Positions 1 through 9,086 are shown, counted from the stretch's first letter. The stretch is 64,000 nt of DNA from JBDIVL01 sp039794405 (GCA_039794405.1 JBDIVL010000008.1:1-64000); one strand, 5' to 3'. The notes: generated by a model from the sequence alone, not told the origin. Program-made: numbers and translations.

Positions 1-143
1 CCCCTTGGAAGCGGCTCCCACTCAGGCCCTGTCTGGATCGTCGCTATTACCTGTGGCGTCCCCGCCATTAACTCACCGGTCGTTGCTACCCCTGCTATCC
101 CCAGGGCAGCTATCAGACCAACCTTTAAAGTTTTCGATAACAT
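1..143 (-). CDS. Exported protein, N-terminal part only
   Basis: The reading frame begins at the ATG at 141-143 and runs off the left edge, so only 47 residues are visible. It starts MLSKTLKVGLIAALGIAG and continues through a small-residue stretch to TTGELMAGTP, a typical Sec signal peptide with probable cleavage near the AGT site. The mature part begins with a stretch rich in Gln, Thr and Pro. A strong ribosome-binding site (GAGGAGG) lies seven bases upstream of the ATG, which supports the start. It lies on the same strand as the two-component genes but about 550 bases downstream of them, so it probably has its own promoter. I do not recognise the family. All that can be said is that it is a secreted, periplasmic or outer-membrane protein. 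Confidence 0.7.
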   Translation of the reverse strand, partial: MLSKTLKVGLIAALGIAGVATTGELMAGTPQVIATIQTGPEWEPLPR

Positions 144-698
144 ATTAAACCTCCTCAACTTGTAAAATTATCCCAAATATTAAAACTACCTTGAATACAA
201 AAATCTACGGTCTCCCTTTTTGTTACCTCACCCCCTTTCATCCTTAAAATTTTTTGTACTTAGTGCCCGAACAAAAACGCATGCCTTTGTCATTTCGACC
301 AAAAGGAGAAATCTGCAAACATCGTAATTAGCTATCAGTAGTTAGGTTGCAATTTCAGGCCAATTGCTAACAATTAGATGAATGGGTGTAGATTCATTTA
401 CTCACCGACCATCTCCTCCCCCATGAACGGCAAGGCAAGGGCTGTTGCTAACTATCGATAATTGTTTATACAACCTTTGAGCAATGGTAATGCCAAAGCA
501 TGTATCAATAGCGTATAGTTTTATAACTGTTTATGAATTAATAAGTTAAGGAAATAAAACTAAGATTGTTTCCATTTTTAATAAGCCAGATAATGCCTTT
601 GACCTGACCATGGTACGTCCGGGGTATCTTTTATCGTAGTTCGAAAATATCTTAGGTACTGAGAATACTAGACTTAAAACTATGCCTAAATATAGGCA
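144..698. other. Intergenic region, no gene seen
   Basis: About 550 AT-rich bases between the exported-protein start and the response regulator. I see no convincing ORF. Around 290-320 there is a segment (gtcatttcgaccaaaagg, then agaaatct) that resembles the widespread 'gtcatttcga...gagaaatct' type of dispersed repeat. It is also loosely similar to the repeat at 10975-11075. The promoter of the exported protein must lie here, but I cannot place it. Confidence 0.5.
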
Positions 699-699
699 T
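682..699 (-). terminator. Possible weak terminator after the response regulator
   Basis: A perfect 7-bp inverted repeat, ATGCCTA...TAGGCAT with a 4-base loop, touches the TAA stop codon of the response-regulator gene. It is followed on the minus strand by a short T-rich stretch (agtttt). It is AT-rich and short, so termination would be weak. Confidence 0.35.
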
Positions 700-2105
700 T
701 ATCCCGCCGATTCGTTGGCAGAATGGCTTGCTTTTGATATGTTATACTTAACGAGCTTGTTTTGGAGGGTTGTGCGGGGTATGCGCAATATTTCAGACAT
801 CCGTACCTGATTGCCGTTCGTCTTTTGATATGCCCAGAGAAGGAGTTTTCTTTCTGCCTCACTAAGGGTTTCTTGTAAGTCAATAGAATCAATTGTGGAA
901 AGTTCTATGGAAAATATGCCGGAAGGACCTTCTTCTCTCATTAAATTATGAGGAAAATTTTTCGGCATGATATTGCCAGAGGTACAAAATGTTACAGCAT
1001 GTTCGATAACGTTCTCCAATTCCCTGATGTTTCCAGGCCAGTTATATGATAAGAGCAACTGAAGGGCGTCCTGCGATATCGAATGAACAGTAACATGTTG
1101 TTGTGCAGCATATTTCTTGATAAAGTAAGCAACGAGAAGTGGTATATCCTCCTTTCTTTCCCGTAAAGGTGGAATATGGATGGTAACCACATTGAGCCGA
1201 TAATAGAGATCTTCACGAAAATGACCTTCTTGTGCAAGTTTTTTCAAATCCTTCTTGGTTGCGCAGATGACACGGACATTAACGGGAATTGTCTCTTCAC
1301 CACCGACACGCTCGAATTCCCGTTCCTGGAGGACTCTCAGCAGCTTGACCTGCATCTCTAAGGGAATATCATCCACATCATCGAGGAATATTGTACCTCC
1401 ATCAGCAAGCTCAAAACGTCCACGCCTTGTTTTTATTGCCCCGGTAAAAGAACCTTTTTCATGCCCGAAAAGTTCGCTCTCCAGGATTTCTTTATTGAGG
1501 GCTGCGCAACTGAGTTTTACAAAAGGGCCTTCCCGGCGGCTACTGTGGTAATGAATAGCCCCGGCCGTAAGTTCCTTTCCTGTACCGCTCTCACCCTGGA
1601 TAAGCACTGTCGTATCACGATTGGATACGGTGCTGATAATATCAAACACATGCTTCATGGCATTGCTCTTTCCTATTATATTATCATGACCGTACTGATT
1701 AAGCATTTGCTGCTTCAGTAAGGTATTTTCTTCAACCGTATTTTTATGCTTCAACGCCTTCTGGAGTTTCACAATCAATTCTTCCAGGGAAAAAGGCTTC
1801 GTTACGTAGTCATATGCCCCTTCTTTCATAGCCATAACAGCATTTTCAATAGAGCCGTAAGCGGTCATGATGATAACAACCGTATCGGGAGATATCTTTT
1901 TTACCTCCTTCAAAAAGGTTATACCATCCATTTTGGGCAGGCGTAAATCAGTTATTATCGCATCAAAATTTGCAGACTGTAATACCGCAAAACCTTCTAC
2001 GGCACTTGATAAAGAAGTAACGTCATATCCCTCCTTCATCAGCTTATCCTCAAGGGACATACGCATCAGTTTTTCATCATCAACAATAAGTATTTTGCTT
2101 TTCAT
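699..2105 (-). CDS. NtrC-family sigma-54-dependent response regulator
   Basis: A three-domain activator of sigma-54 RNA polymerase, 468 residues. The receiver domain (about 1-120) has the acidic pair D9/D10, phospho-acceptor D53 in ITDLRLPKMDG, T81 and K103. The AAA+ domain (about 140-370) has Walker A GESGTGKE at 171-178, a sigma-54 contact loop GSFTGA at 218-223 (canonical GAFTGA) and Walker B ending LDD at 241-243. The usual catalytic Glu after the Walker B Asp is therefore Asp. The C-terminus (about 420-455) is a Fis-type helix-turn-helix. It lies 106 bases downstream of the sensor kinase and is probably co-transcribed with it. Its target is unknown. The family call is certain from the motifs; the physiological signal is not visible. 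Confidence 0.95.
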   Translation of the reverse strand: MKSKILIVDDEKLMRMSLEDKLMKEGYDVTSLSSAVEGFAVLQSANFDAIITDLRLPKMDGITFLKEVKKISPDTVVIIMTAYGSIENAVMAMKEGAYDYVTKPFSLEELIVKLQKALKHKNTVEENTLLKQQMLNQYGHDNIIGKSNAMKHVFDIISTVSNRDTTVLIQGESGTGKELTAGAIHYHSSRREGPFVKLSCAALNKEILESELFGHEKGSFTGAIKTRRGRFELADGGTIFLDDVDDIPLEMQVKLLRVLQEREFERVGGEETIPVNVRVICATKKDLKKLAQEGHFREDLYYRLNVVTIHIPPLRERKEDIPLLVAYFIKKYAAQQHVTVHSISQDALQLLLSYNWPGNIRELENVIEHAVTFCTSGNIMPKNFPHNLMREEGPSGIFSIELSTIDSIDLQETLSEAERKLLLWAYQKTNGNQVRMSEILRIPRTTLQNKLVKYNISKASHSANESAG

Positions 2106-2211
2106 CTAAAAACCAATACCCACCGTAAAGGCGTAAAGGATGCAAAGGAAAAACTCTGAATTCCAACTTCCAATACCTATATAATTCTGACATTTCCCTG
2201 TGATGAAAATT

Positions 2212-4146
2212 TTACGCTTTCCTCCGGGAAGGAAGGCATATCACAAAAGTAGTTCCTTTTCCAAACTCGCTCACCAAAGAAATCTTTCCACGGTGATCTT
2301 CTACAATTCTCTTTGAAATAGCAAGCCCCATCCCAAGCCCCTTTTCACCTTCTTTATTCTTTGTAGTAAAAAAAGGCTCAAATACCTTACTCTTCATCTC
2401 ATCGCAGATACCATAACCGGCATCAATTATACTAACGGCAACGCAGCTTTCATGATCCTTACAAGCATCGGTCCTTATTGTCATCGTCCCCCCATTTGGC
2501 ATACTTTCAATGGCATTAACCATAATGTTGATAAATACCTGAGAAATGTGGTCGGCATCAACAAAAACAGGAGAAAGGGATTCGTTGAGTTCTTTCCGAA
2601 TGAAAATATGATCGTGATCAATTCTATGCTCTATAAACTCAAGAGAACTGTTGATAATCTTATGAACATCGTTTTCACATATGCGAATGGTATACGGTCT
2701 GGAAAAAGTTAAAAGCCGCCTTACAATCATCTCTACCCTTTTGAGTCCTTCCAGCATAAGAGTAGCATATTTCTCCGTTTGAGCAATATTTTCAGGTTCG
2801 CTTTTCAGCATACTGGCAAAATTCTGTAATCCCCCCAAAGGGTTATTGATTTCATGGGCTACATCAGCCGCAAGTTCCCCCACGGCTGCCAGACGCTCTG
2901 CACGGAGCAACTGTGCCGTCCGCTCTTCCACCTTTTGTTCCAGATTTGAGTATGATTCCTTTAATTTCTCCGCCATTTGATTAAATTCCCGGGCAAGAAG
3001 TCCCACTTCATTCTGTGAGATAACCGGTATACGCTGATCAAGGTTTCCTGAAGCAATAGCCTTTGCTCCCTGCGCCAACCGTAATATGGGTTTTGTAATC
3101 CTGCTGGTAACAGAAATACCGATCGCAACAACAGTCGAAATACAGACAATGATCAGAACAATCACCCGTGCCTTCAGTTTCTCAATTGGTGCAAATGCCT
3201 CGGTTAAATCCTGTTTCGCTACGAGTCCCCAATTAAGAACGGGAATATGGCGGTAGGCGGAAAGGACCCGTACATTTCTATAATCCGTAGATTCCTTAAT
3301 TCCCTCTTCTCCACCGGAACTTAACACGGAAGGGATATCATAGGTAGCATGAATAGGGCTTGTAAATTTTAAAGCTGCCCCTTCTTTATGGCGAAGATTA
3401 TTTAAGTAAACAATGGTATTCCCATCTCTTCTCACGAGCAGTGTCTCTCCTGTTTTTCCCATGCCTGGCCAGTTGCTGATTAACGGCTCAATACTGTTTT
3501 TAACATTCACATCCAGTAGTATAACACCGATGATAACATCATTGCTCTCCAGGGTCATAGTATTTGTCATGCAGATCGGACAAAAATAGGTAATAAAATT
3601 CTGGCTGGTAAATTCAGAAGCGTGGATATCCTTTACTGCTACCTCCTTTTTCTCAAGAATATTCACATAACTTTTATATGGTTCTATGGTCTTGCCAATG
3701 ATATGAGGATATGTGGATATAAGTACTTCCCCATTAGCACCGTCGATGATAGAAATAATATTATAGTGCTTATAAAATTGCTTAAGGATATGGAGATTGT
3801 CTAAAATTCTCATATAATTTATCCGGCCTGTTTCCGAGCGTATCAGTTGGTCAATGGTTTCAAATCTTCTTCTTTGCTGGATCAGGCTTGTAGCGGCAGC
3901 AGCAAGGACTTTATTGCGGGCAATTACGGATGTATCCGTTAACCGCTCTTCCAGCCAGTTGGTCAGCTCACTTTTTTTCAGATCGGCAATAGAGGTAAGC
4001 TGTTCGACGACACGCTGTTTGATAGCGTGTTTACTGCTGTAATACTCCATAATGCAGACAAACAGCAGGGGAATGGTGGTCAAAAGGCAGACGTAACAAA
4101 TGAGTTGCACCTTAATACTTTTGAAGATATTTCTATAGTACTTCAT
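2212..4146 (-). CDS. Membrane sensor histidine kinase (dCache-HAMP-HisKA-HATPase)
   Basis: A 644-residue sensor kinase. Transmembrane helix 1 is at about 13-33, followed by a periplasmic double-Cache-like sensor region of about 290 residues. Helix 2 is at about 327-347, HAMP at 348-400 and a coiled coil after that. The HisKA H-box is AADVAHEINNPLGG with phospho-acceptor H431. The ATP-binding domain shows the N box (NIMVNAIESM) and the G2 region (GLGMGLAISKRIVEDH). The H-box and domain order are of the NtrB/AtoS type, which normally pairs with NtrC-type regulators, and one follows directly. No strong ribosome-binding site precedes the ATG, and a GGTTCA hairpin repeat lies 30-60 bases upstream. 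The ligand is unknown; Cache domains usually bind small organic molecules. Confidence 0.93.
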   Translation of the reverse strand: MKYYRNIFKSIKVQLICYVCLLTTIPLLFVCIMEYYSSKHAIKQRVVEQLTSIADLKKSELTNWLEERLTDTSVIARNKVLAAAATSLIQQRRRFETIDQLIRSETGRINYMRILDNLHILKQFYKHYNIISIIDGANGEVLISTYPHIIGKTIEPYKSYVNILEKKEVAVKDIHASEFTSQNFITYFCPICMTNTMTLESNDVIIGVILLDVNVKNSIEPLISNWPGMGKTGETLLVRRDGNTIVYLNNLRHKEGAALKFTSPIHATYDIPSVLSSGGEEGIKESTDYRNVRVLSAYRHIPVLNWGLVAKQDLTEAFAPIEKLKARVIVLIIVCISTVVAIGISVTSRITKPILRLAQGAKAIASGNLDQRIPVISQNEVGLLAREFNQMAEKLKESYSNLEQKVEERTAQLLRAERLAAVGELAADVAHEINNPLGGLQNFASMLKSEPENIAQTEKYATLMLEGLKRVEMIVRRLLTFSRPYTIRICENDVHKIINSSLEFIEHRIDHDHIFIRKELNESLSPVFVDADHISQVFINIMVNAIESMPNGGTMTIRTDACKDHESCVAVSIIDAGYGICDEMKSKVFEPFFTTKNKEGEKGLGMGLAISKRIVEDHRGKISLVSEFGKGTTFVICLPSRRKA

Positions 4147-4668
4147 GGGGTTTGATATATTCCCACCGGTTCGACACTCAGGGATGGTTCAACCGTTCGC
4201 GACTGAACCAAAACGTTTTGCAGGTTTTGATATTTTGTAATACTTTTTGATTTTATCAGTAATACAAGATCCTTGCAAAGCAAAAAGATGAATAGATAGT
4301 TCCGCTGAATTAGCAGTAATCAGGTTTACTGCTTGGTACCGATGTCGTATAACGCAAGGGCGCGTGGTCAAACTCAGCATACAACAAAACTCTGGAATTG
4401 GAGCGCTGCGCACGAGAAGCACACAAGATTTCGGAACAGGGCAATCGCATCAAACCATCCCAATAATACCTTAAGAAGGTAGTCATTACCCCAACTCGGT
4501 AGCTTCCTTTTTGCTGCAATACCAACCTTTTTTGACTTTTCTTGTTTAACAAATTTAATGCCAGAAGGAACAAGGAACACATCTTAACTTTTAAATAATT
4601 GTTGTCGCTTCGCTTATTTCTTCAACGGCTTTTTGCCCTTGATTTTTAAGATTTATATATTGTAGGAC
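4147..4668. other. Intergenic region between kinase and IS remnant
   Basis: About 520 bases. The left part holds one copy of the GGTTCA hairpin repeat (4178-4225). Short overlapping minus-strand ORFs at 4310-4582 have no recognisable motif and no ribosome-binding site. I regard them as chance or as decayed DNA. Confidence 0.5.
4178..4225 (-). repeat. GGTTCAA hairpin repeat, copy A
   Basis: On the minus strand this reads tgcaaaacgttttGGTTCA...TGAACCatccctgag. The two arms are at 4186-4191 and 4204-4209 on the plus strand. Both arms and flanks match the copies at 10808-10955, 27245-27308, 50203-50240 and 57808-57958. It is a half-element carrying only the right-hand hairpin. Confidence 0.7.
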
Positions 4669-5329
4669 TTACGCGTTTACTAATAAATACTCAGTAACAG
4701 CATACCTGGTAAGAAAAGTCTTTTGCTTATACCAGAAAATTTGTTCTTTGATACGTCTTATTTCCAATTTTGTAAAAGCAAGAAAAGAGGCAAATATATG
4801 GGTCAGTTGAGAAGTTGCTAAAGTGGAATAACACTTTTCTATTCCCGTTGTTTGTTTAATGCCTCTATGGAATTCTTCTGTTTTCCATCTCTGATGGGAA
4901 GGGATACTCAACATTTCTGAGATTTTTTTGAACCTCAATAATAGTTTCGGCTTGCTTGAGCTTTTGTTTGAGAGAGTAAATTTCCTGTTCGAGTTCTCTG
5001 ACACGCCGGGTTGATGAATCATCTCTTTTCTCTTTTGGTCCACGGCGTTTTGGTGAAAGAGCCTCCAGGGTACCACACTCTTGCTGACGGCGCCATGTAG
5101 TGAGGTTAGACGAGGAGAGCCCTTCTCTTCGCAAGAGTGCTCCAATTTGACCTGAACTTGTACTGGTATCTGCTTCTTTAAGGATGCGAAATTTATCCTG
5201 GGCAGTAAATTTACGACGCTTTGCTTTCTGGGATACCTCTGGATAATGTTTAGAAAATTCGAATCGGCCATGTAGAGACAATTCATGAATTACAACCAAA
5301 CATGTATATCCAAGTTTTTCACTTGACAC
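4669..5329 (-). pseudogene. Chimeric transposase remnant (IS3-type OrfA fused to the 3' end of an unrelated DDE transposase)
   Basis: The upstream part (4865-5329) encodes an OrfA-like protein. It has a helix-turn-helix region beginning KRRKFTAQDKFRILKEAD, then GALLRREGL, LTTWRRQQE and a leucine-zipper stretch ending ETIIEVQK, as in IS3-family OrfA proteins. At a run of seven A residues (4922-4928, seen as T on the plus strand) the frame changes. The continuation KKISEML, expected after EVQ in this family, is found in another frame. Almost immediately the sequence switches to RWKTEEFHRGIKQTTGIEKC, which looks like the C-terminus of an IS4/IS701-type transposase and ends at 4669. No DDE core of either element is present, so neither is functional. 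The segment tgtaggacttacgcg just before 4675 may be an old IS end. Confidence 0.75.
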
Positions 5330-5390
5330 AAATTAATTTATAAGGTAAAAAATTTCTGCCTTCCGTCTTCACATAGCGCCTTCAAGTTAA

Positions 5391-5442
5391 GCACGGACAA
5401 ATATCCCCGTTCAATACATACAGGGACAAGGTTTGTCCGTGC
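5391..5442. repeat. Perfect 11-bp inverted repeat (hairpin)
   Basis: GCACGGACAAA at 5391-5401 and TTTGTCCGTGC at 5432-5442, separated by 30 bases. There is no T-run on either side, so it is more likely a REP-like hairpin or the trace of a mobile element than a terminator. It lies in the spacer between the IS remnant and the cellulase gene. Confidence 0.6.
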
Positions 5443-5507
5443 CACTCTGAAAGCCGCTTAAATAAAGTGAAAATCTTATACGATAAATTTAATCCAAACG
5501 AAACAAA

Positions 5508-5530
5508 ATATATTCTTTAGAAGAATATAT
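5508..5530 (+). promoter_or_regulatory. Operator-like palindrome upstream of the cellulase gene
   Basis: A perfect 10-bp inverted repeat, ATATATTCTT-tag-AAGAATATAT, about 95 bases before the cellulase start. Its symmetry and position are those expected of a dimeric regulator's binding site. No regulator gene sits beside it, so this is inference. Confidence 0.4.
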
Positions 5531-5591
5531 GAATCGAATAATTTAAAATTCTCCTCATTAACTGGAGTTATTCACTGACGGGTACTTATTT

Positions 5592-5609
5592 TTAAGTCAT
5601 TATACTTAA
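5592..5609 (+). promoter_or_regulatory. Second small palindrome just before the cellulase ribosome-binding site
   Basis: TTAAGT-cattat-ACTTAA, a 6-bp inverted repeat that ends a few bases before the ribosome-binding site GGAGG at about 5613. It could be an operator or a structure that affects translation. The AT content makes chance occurrence quite possible. Confidence 0.3.
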
Positions 5610-5625
5610 CTTATGGAGGAAATAT

Positions 5626-8040
5626 ATGTTACACGGAAGATTTCTTTACTCGTCTTTCATCTGCTTTATTCTCGTTGGTTTTTTGAAGCTTGTTGATGCA
5701 GCACCGGTTAGTCAGGCTATTAAATTAGACCATTTTGGTTACCGGCTTAACGACGTCAAGGTAGCTGTATTTTCCGAGAACCCCGGATCTGTTGTAGAAG
5801 TACGAACGCCGAATGATACCGTAGTGCTTACGATTCCAGACAATGGAGGATCTATTGTTAGCAAAGGATATGACGGAAATCCCTCGGGTGACACAATCTG
5901 GTGGGTTGATTTTAGTATACTGACAGAACCGGGAACGTACCATCTGTACAGCCATACTTTAGGCGAACAATCTTATGATTTTGAGATTCGTGAGGATATC
6001 TACAATGATGTCTTACATACGGCATTGAAAACGTTCTACTACCAGCGATGCAATACACCCAAGTCTAATATCTACGCAGATACATGGGCAGATGAGTCTG
6101 CATGCCACATGACTGATACGGCAACCGGTCCTGCTTCCGGACATACCAACTATGGAACATTTGATCTTACCGGTGGTTGGCATGATGCAGGTGATTACAA
6201 CAAATACGTATGGGAAGCTGTTTCCACAGCAATACTTTTTATGTTGCGTGCTTATGAGGACAATCCAGGTGTCTTCGCCGACGGAGATTTGAACATCCCT
6301 GAATCAGGAAACGAGATTCCGGATATTCTGGATGAAATTAAGTGGGAACTGGATTGGATGCTGAAGATGCAGCTCGACAGTGGCGCAGTTCTTTACCAGA
6401 TGCATGTTGATGGTTATGACGCTGATTCCCCTCCAAGCGCTGATACAAATATCCGGTACTACCAGAATCCCAACATGGAATCAGGCGCCGTCTTTGCAGG
6501 TACCCTTGCGTATGCATCCCGTGTTTACGACTCAATCGGAATGACATCATACGCAGAGACCTTGAAGACCGCCGCCTTAAATGCCTGGTCATGGCTCCTT
6601 ACACAGAGTGACAGCGAAGAGGATGGTATTCGTGAAATAAAAGTGTGGGCTGCGGCAGAAATCTTTCGCACAGAACCTGACACTACTTCTGCAAAGAATT
6701 ACGTGGATACCTTTTATCCAAGCAATTGGGCCGGACGTTTCTTTAACGTTGCCAGCTTCGATACTCATGCGGCAGTTACGTATATTCAGACCCCGGATGC
6801 AACAACTACCGTTGTTGCTAATATGCGCGCCAATATCCAGGATCAGGTAGATTATCTCTTCAGCAAGAATGACCTCTATCGTAACGGTATGCCTTCCTGG
6901 TCTTACCATTGGGGGTCCAATACACCGCGTGCAGCACAAGGCATTTTTCTGATGACTGCCGCCAAACTGAACGAGACTGGGACATACACAGCGGAAGAAT
7001 GCAGGCATCACGCACAAAATTTTCTCCATTTCTTTCATGGTCAGAATGCATTGAATATGATGTACCTCAGCAATATGGCCTCGCTGGGCGGTGAACATTC
7101 TTCCTTCCAATTCTACCACGACTGGTTTGGTATGTCTGGCAACACGTTTTCGGAAACCAATTTCATGGGAAAACCTTCAACGGTAGAAGAACCTGACTAC
7201 CCGTATTTTAAGGGTGTGGATAATCTTGGAGTTTCGGATGATAAAATTTCTACGTACGGACCAGCCCCCGGATTTATTCCTGGCGGTCCGAATGCATCGT
7301 ATAGCGGTACAGCAATACCGCCCGGCAGTGCTACATATTATAATCGATATTATCGTGACTGGGCTGATCAAACGGATTGGACAGCAGTTACATGGGAGAT
7401 TACGGAAAACTCTATTGGTTATCAAGGGTCATATGTAGCCCTCGCTGCTTACTTTGCTGATCCTGATTCCGGTACAAACTCAGGTCCCGCTGCACCTGGA
7501 AATCTTAGTGCAATTGCTACCTCGTCCACCAGCATTGATCTATCCTGGACTGACAATGCGGATAATGAGGATGGGTTTAAGATTGAACGTTCTACCAATG
7601 GCGTCAATTTTTCTCAAACCGCAACGACAGATGCGAACACGTCTTCCTATACTGACTCCAACTGTGCTGCAGGTACAACGTACTATTATCGCGTGTGCGC
7701 TTACAGTGCCGACGGCAATTCCAATTACTCCAATATAGCCAGTGCAACAACATCACAAACCATTCCAGCAGCACCGGACAACCTCACTGCTACTGCCTTA
7801 AAAAAGTTAAAAATCAGTTTGAACTGGACAGATAATTCTTCTAATGAAACGGGATTTAAAATTGAACGATCTACAAGCAGTGCTCCCTGGGCACAAATTG
7901 CAACTGTAGGGACAAATATAACTACGTATACAGACAGTAAACTAAAAGCGGGAACTACCTATTCCTATCGCATCCGAAGTTATAATTCAGCAGGAGATTC
8001 TGTTTATTCAAATGTGACCTCAGCCACAGCAAAGCGGTAA
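5626..8040 (+). CDS. Secreted family 9 glycoside hydrolase (endoglucanase) with two FN3 domains
   Basis: An 804-residue exported enzyme of GH9, which hydrolyses beta-1,4-glucans with inversion. A signal peptide (about 1-25, ending FLKLVDA) is followed by a CelD_N-type immunoglobulin-like domain (about 30-120) and the (alpha/alpha)6 catalytic domain (about 125-610). The catalytic-base motif is GGWHDAGDYNKYVW with D187 and D190. The proton-donor region is WEITENSIGYQG with E594 as the likely acid, in the place of the family's usual DNE motif. Two fibronectin type III modules follow (about 620-710 and 712-804), both with a WTDN core. No carbohydrate-binding module or dockerin is seen. The start is supported by TATGGAGGAAATAT before the ATG. 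It stands alone among remnants of mobile elements, which suggests horizontal acquisition. The family call is strong; the substrate is not proven. Confidence 0.92.
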   Translation: MLHGRFLYSSFICFILVGFLKLVDAAPVSQAIKLDHFGYRLNDVKVAVFSENPGSVVEVRTPNDTVVLTIPDNGGSIVSKGYDGNPSGDTIWWVDFSILTEPGTYHLYSHTLGEQSYDFEIREDIYNDVLHTALKTFYYQRCNTPKSNIYADTWADESACHMTDTATGPASGHTNYGTFDLTGGWHDAGDYNKYVWEAVSTAILFMLRAYEDNPGVFADGDLNIPESGNEIPDILDEIKWELDWMLKMQLDSGAVLYQMHVDGYDADSPPSADTNIRYYQNPNMESGAVFAGTLAYASRVYDSIGMTSYAETLKTAALNAWSWLLTQSDSEEDGIREIKVWAAAEIFRTEPDTTSAKNYVDTFYPSNWAGRFFNVASFDTHAAVTYIQTPDATTTVVANMRANIQDQVDYLFSKNDLYRNGMPSWSYHWGSNTPRAAQGIFLMTAAKLNETGTYTAEECRHHAQNFLHFFHGQNALNMMYLSNMASLGGEHSSFQFYHDWFGMSGNTFSETNFMGKPSTVEEPDYPYFKGVDNLGVSDDKISTYGPAPGFIPGGPNASYSGTAIPPGSATYYNRYYRDWADQTDWTAVTWEITENSIGYQGSYVALAAYFADPDSGTNSGPAAPGNLSAIATSSTSIDLSWTDNADNEDGFKIERSTNGVNFSQTATTDANTSSYTDSNCAAGTTYYYRVCAYSADGNSNYSNIASATTSQTIPAAPDNLTATALKKLKISLNWTDNSSNETGFKIERSTSSAPWAQIATVGTNITTYTDSKLKAGTTYSYRIRSYNSAGDSVYSNVTSATAKR

Positions 8041-8044
8041 TATG

Positions 8045-8578
8045 TACAGGTTATATCCGAAGTCTGACTGAGCGCGTTCTCTTACTTGCTTGAGGGCTCT
8101 CTGCTGCAATTGCGATAATGGAAGTATCCTGTCCACCCTATCAGTGCCATATTCACCTTTTTGACTATCGCTTCAAACAGTAGAGGTGCGATGTTCCTTC
8201 TGGTAAGTGCCGTGATGTGGTATTTTATCTTCTTAAGGAATTTCTTTGGCAGCTGAACATGGGGGATAGTGTCAAAGTATTTTGATAGGCCGGCGTCTAT
8301 GACTTCAGTATGTCCTCGGTTAAGGGTGTACGCTACACCATCTACGGCATCGTGGGCCGATTTCTTCGGTCTGAATCCGTATGAATATTGGCAGAAGCGG
8401 CTTCAAAGGTGGGCACGATGACCAGTTTTACGGCCATCCAGAGACTACCCTGTCCCCGACGGTCGGGAATACCAAGAGGACGTCCTGTTCCGTCGTCTGT
8501 GGGTATCGTTACCCTCTTTATGGGACTTAATGGTATCCCCTGAGTTAGAATTAGGTCTCTAATAATGCTTTCTGTCAT
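8045..8578 (-). pseudogene. Decayed group II intron reverse transcriptase/maturase
   Basis: The 5' piece (from the ATG at 8578) reads PTDDGTGRPLGIPDRRGQG, then AVKLVIVPTFEA, the RT-1/RT-2 region of a group II intron-encoded protein (LtrA type). One frameshift later the frame continues YSYGFRPKKSAHDAVD, then EVIDAGLSKYFDTIPH. The expected catalytic YADD region is missing. The sequence jumps to RRNIAPLLFEAIVKKVN and GWTGYFHYRNCSR, which is the maturase/X-domain region, and then to a stop. At least one frameshift and one large internal deletion are therefore visible, and the protein cannot be active. I do not see the intron RNA domains V/VI. The 5' end overlaps the last 20 bases of the YdjM-like gene. 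Confidence 0.85.
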
Positions 8579-9086
8579 TTTTAAGCAAGGGAAGTTTTGA
8601 ATCTAACAGTAGATGAGTATACCAGCCGGCTATGGAGGCGATGACAAGCCAAAGATGATCTTTGAGATATTCGTAAATATGTTTAAATGACCAATTATGG
8701 AAAGGATAATCTTTAGCCAATATACATTCATAAATGCCCATTAAAAATAATGGAACCAGTAGAGCTGAAAAATAATTATGTGTCCATCCCCGATGATGGT
8801 CTAGTATAGGAGTAATAGCAACAATTGCCACAAGGGTTGCAAGTTCATAATATTTTTGATATCCGAGATAAAGCAATAAGATAAATATTGCCCTGTAAAA
8901 CCATCGTTGCTGGATTGAACCAACGTCCAGGTCTGGAAAGAGACTAAAAAATACCGTTACTCCAAAAATTGGAAACAACGGCAGAAGGTTATGATGGGGT
9001 CCTGCAGAACTGCTAAATACAAATGCCGCAGTAGTCAGGAGAGCACCACTGATAAATCCACCTGTAATATGTCCTTTAAAATTCAT
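8559..9086 (-). CDS. YdjM/DUF457-type membrane-bound metal-dependent hydrolase
   Basis: A 175-residue inner-membrane protein with about four to five hydrophobic segments. It opens with MNFKGHITGG. Conserved motifs are a PDLD motif near residue 50, DHHRGWTHN near 95 and HLLLD near the end. These His/Asp motifs are characteristic of the YdjM (LexA-regulated, DUF457) family, whose biochemical role is unclear but which is predicted to bind metal. The C-terminus ends inside the start of the group II intron remnant (20-base overlap), so its last few residues may have been replaced by the insertion. The ribosome-binding site is weak (a GGGG stretch). Family call is good, function unknown. Confidence 0.8.
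   Translation of the reverse strand: MNFKGHITGGFISGALLTTAAFVFSSSAGPHHNLLPLFPIFGVTVFFSLFPDLDVGSIQQRWFYRAIFILLLYLGYQKYYELATLVAIVAITPILDHHRGWTHNYFSALLVPLFLMGIYECILAKDYPFHNWSFKHIYEYLKDHLWLVIASIAGWYTHLLLDSKLPLLKNDRKHY

Noticed and set aside
347..363. Minus-strand TGGCC...TTGCA resembling a sigma-54 (-24/-12) promoter near an NtrC-type gene
   Set aside because: The GG-to-GC spacing is one base short of the strict requirement, so the site is not supported.
4310..4582. Overlapping minus-strand ORFs of 68-90 residues
   Set aside because: No ribosome-binding site and no recognisable motif; two frames are open at once, as expected by chance.
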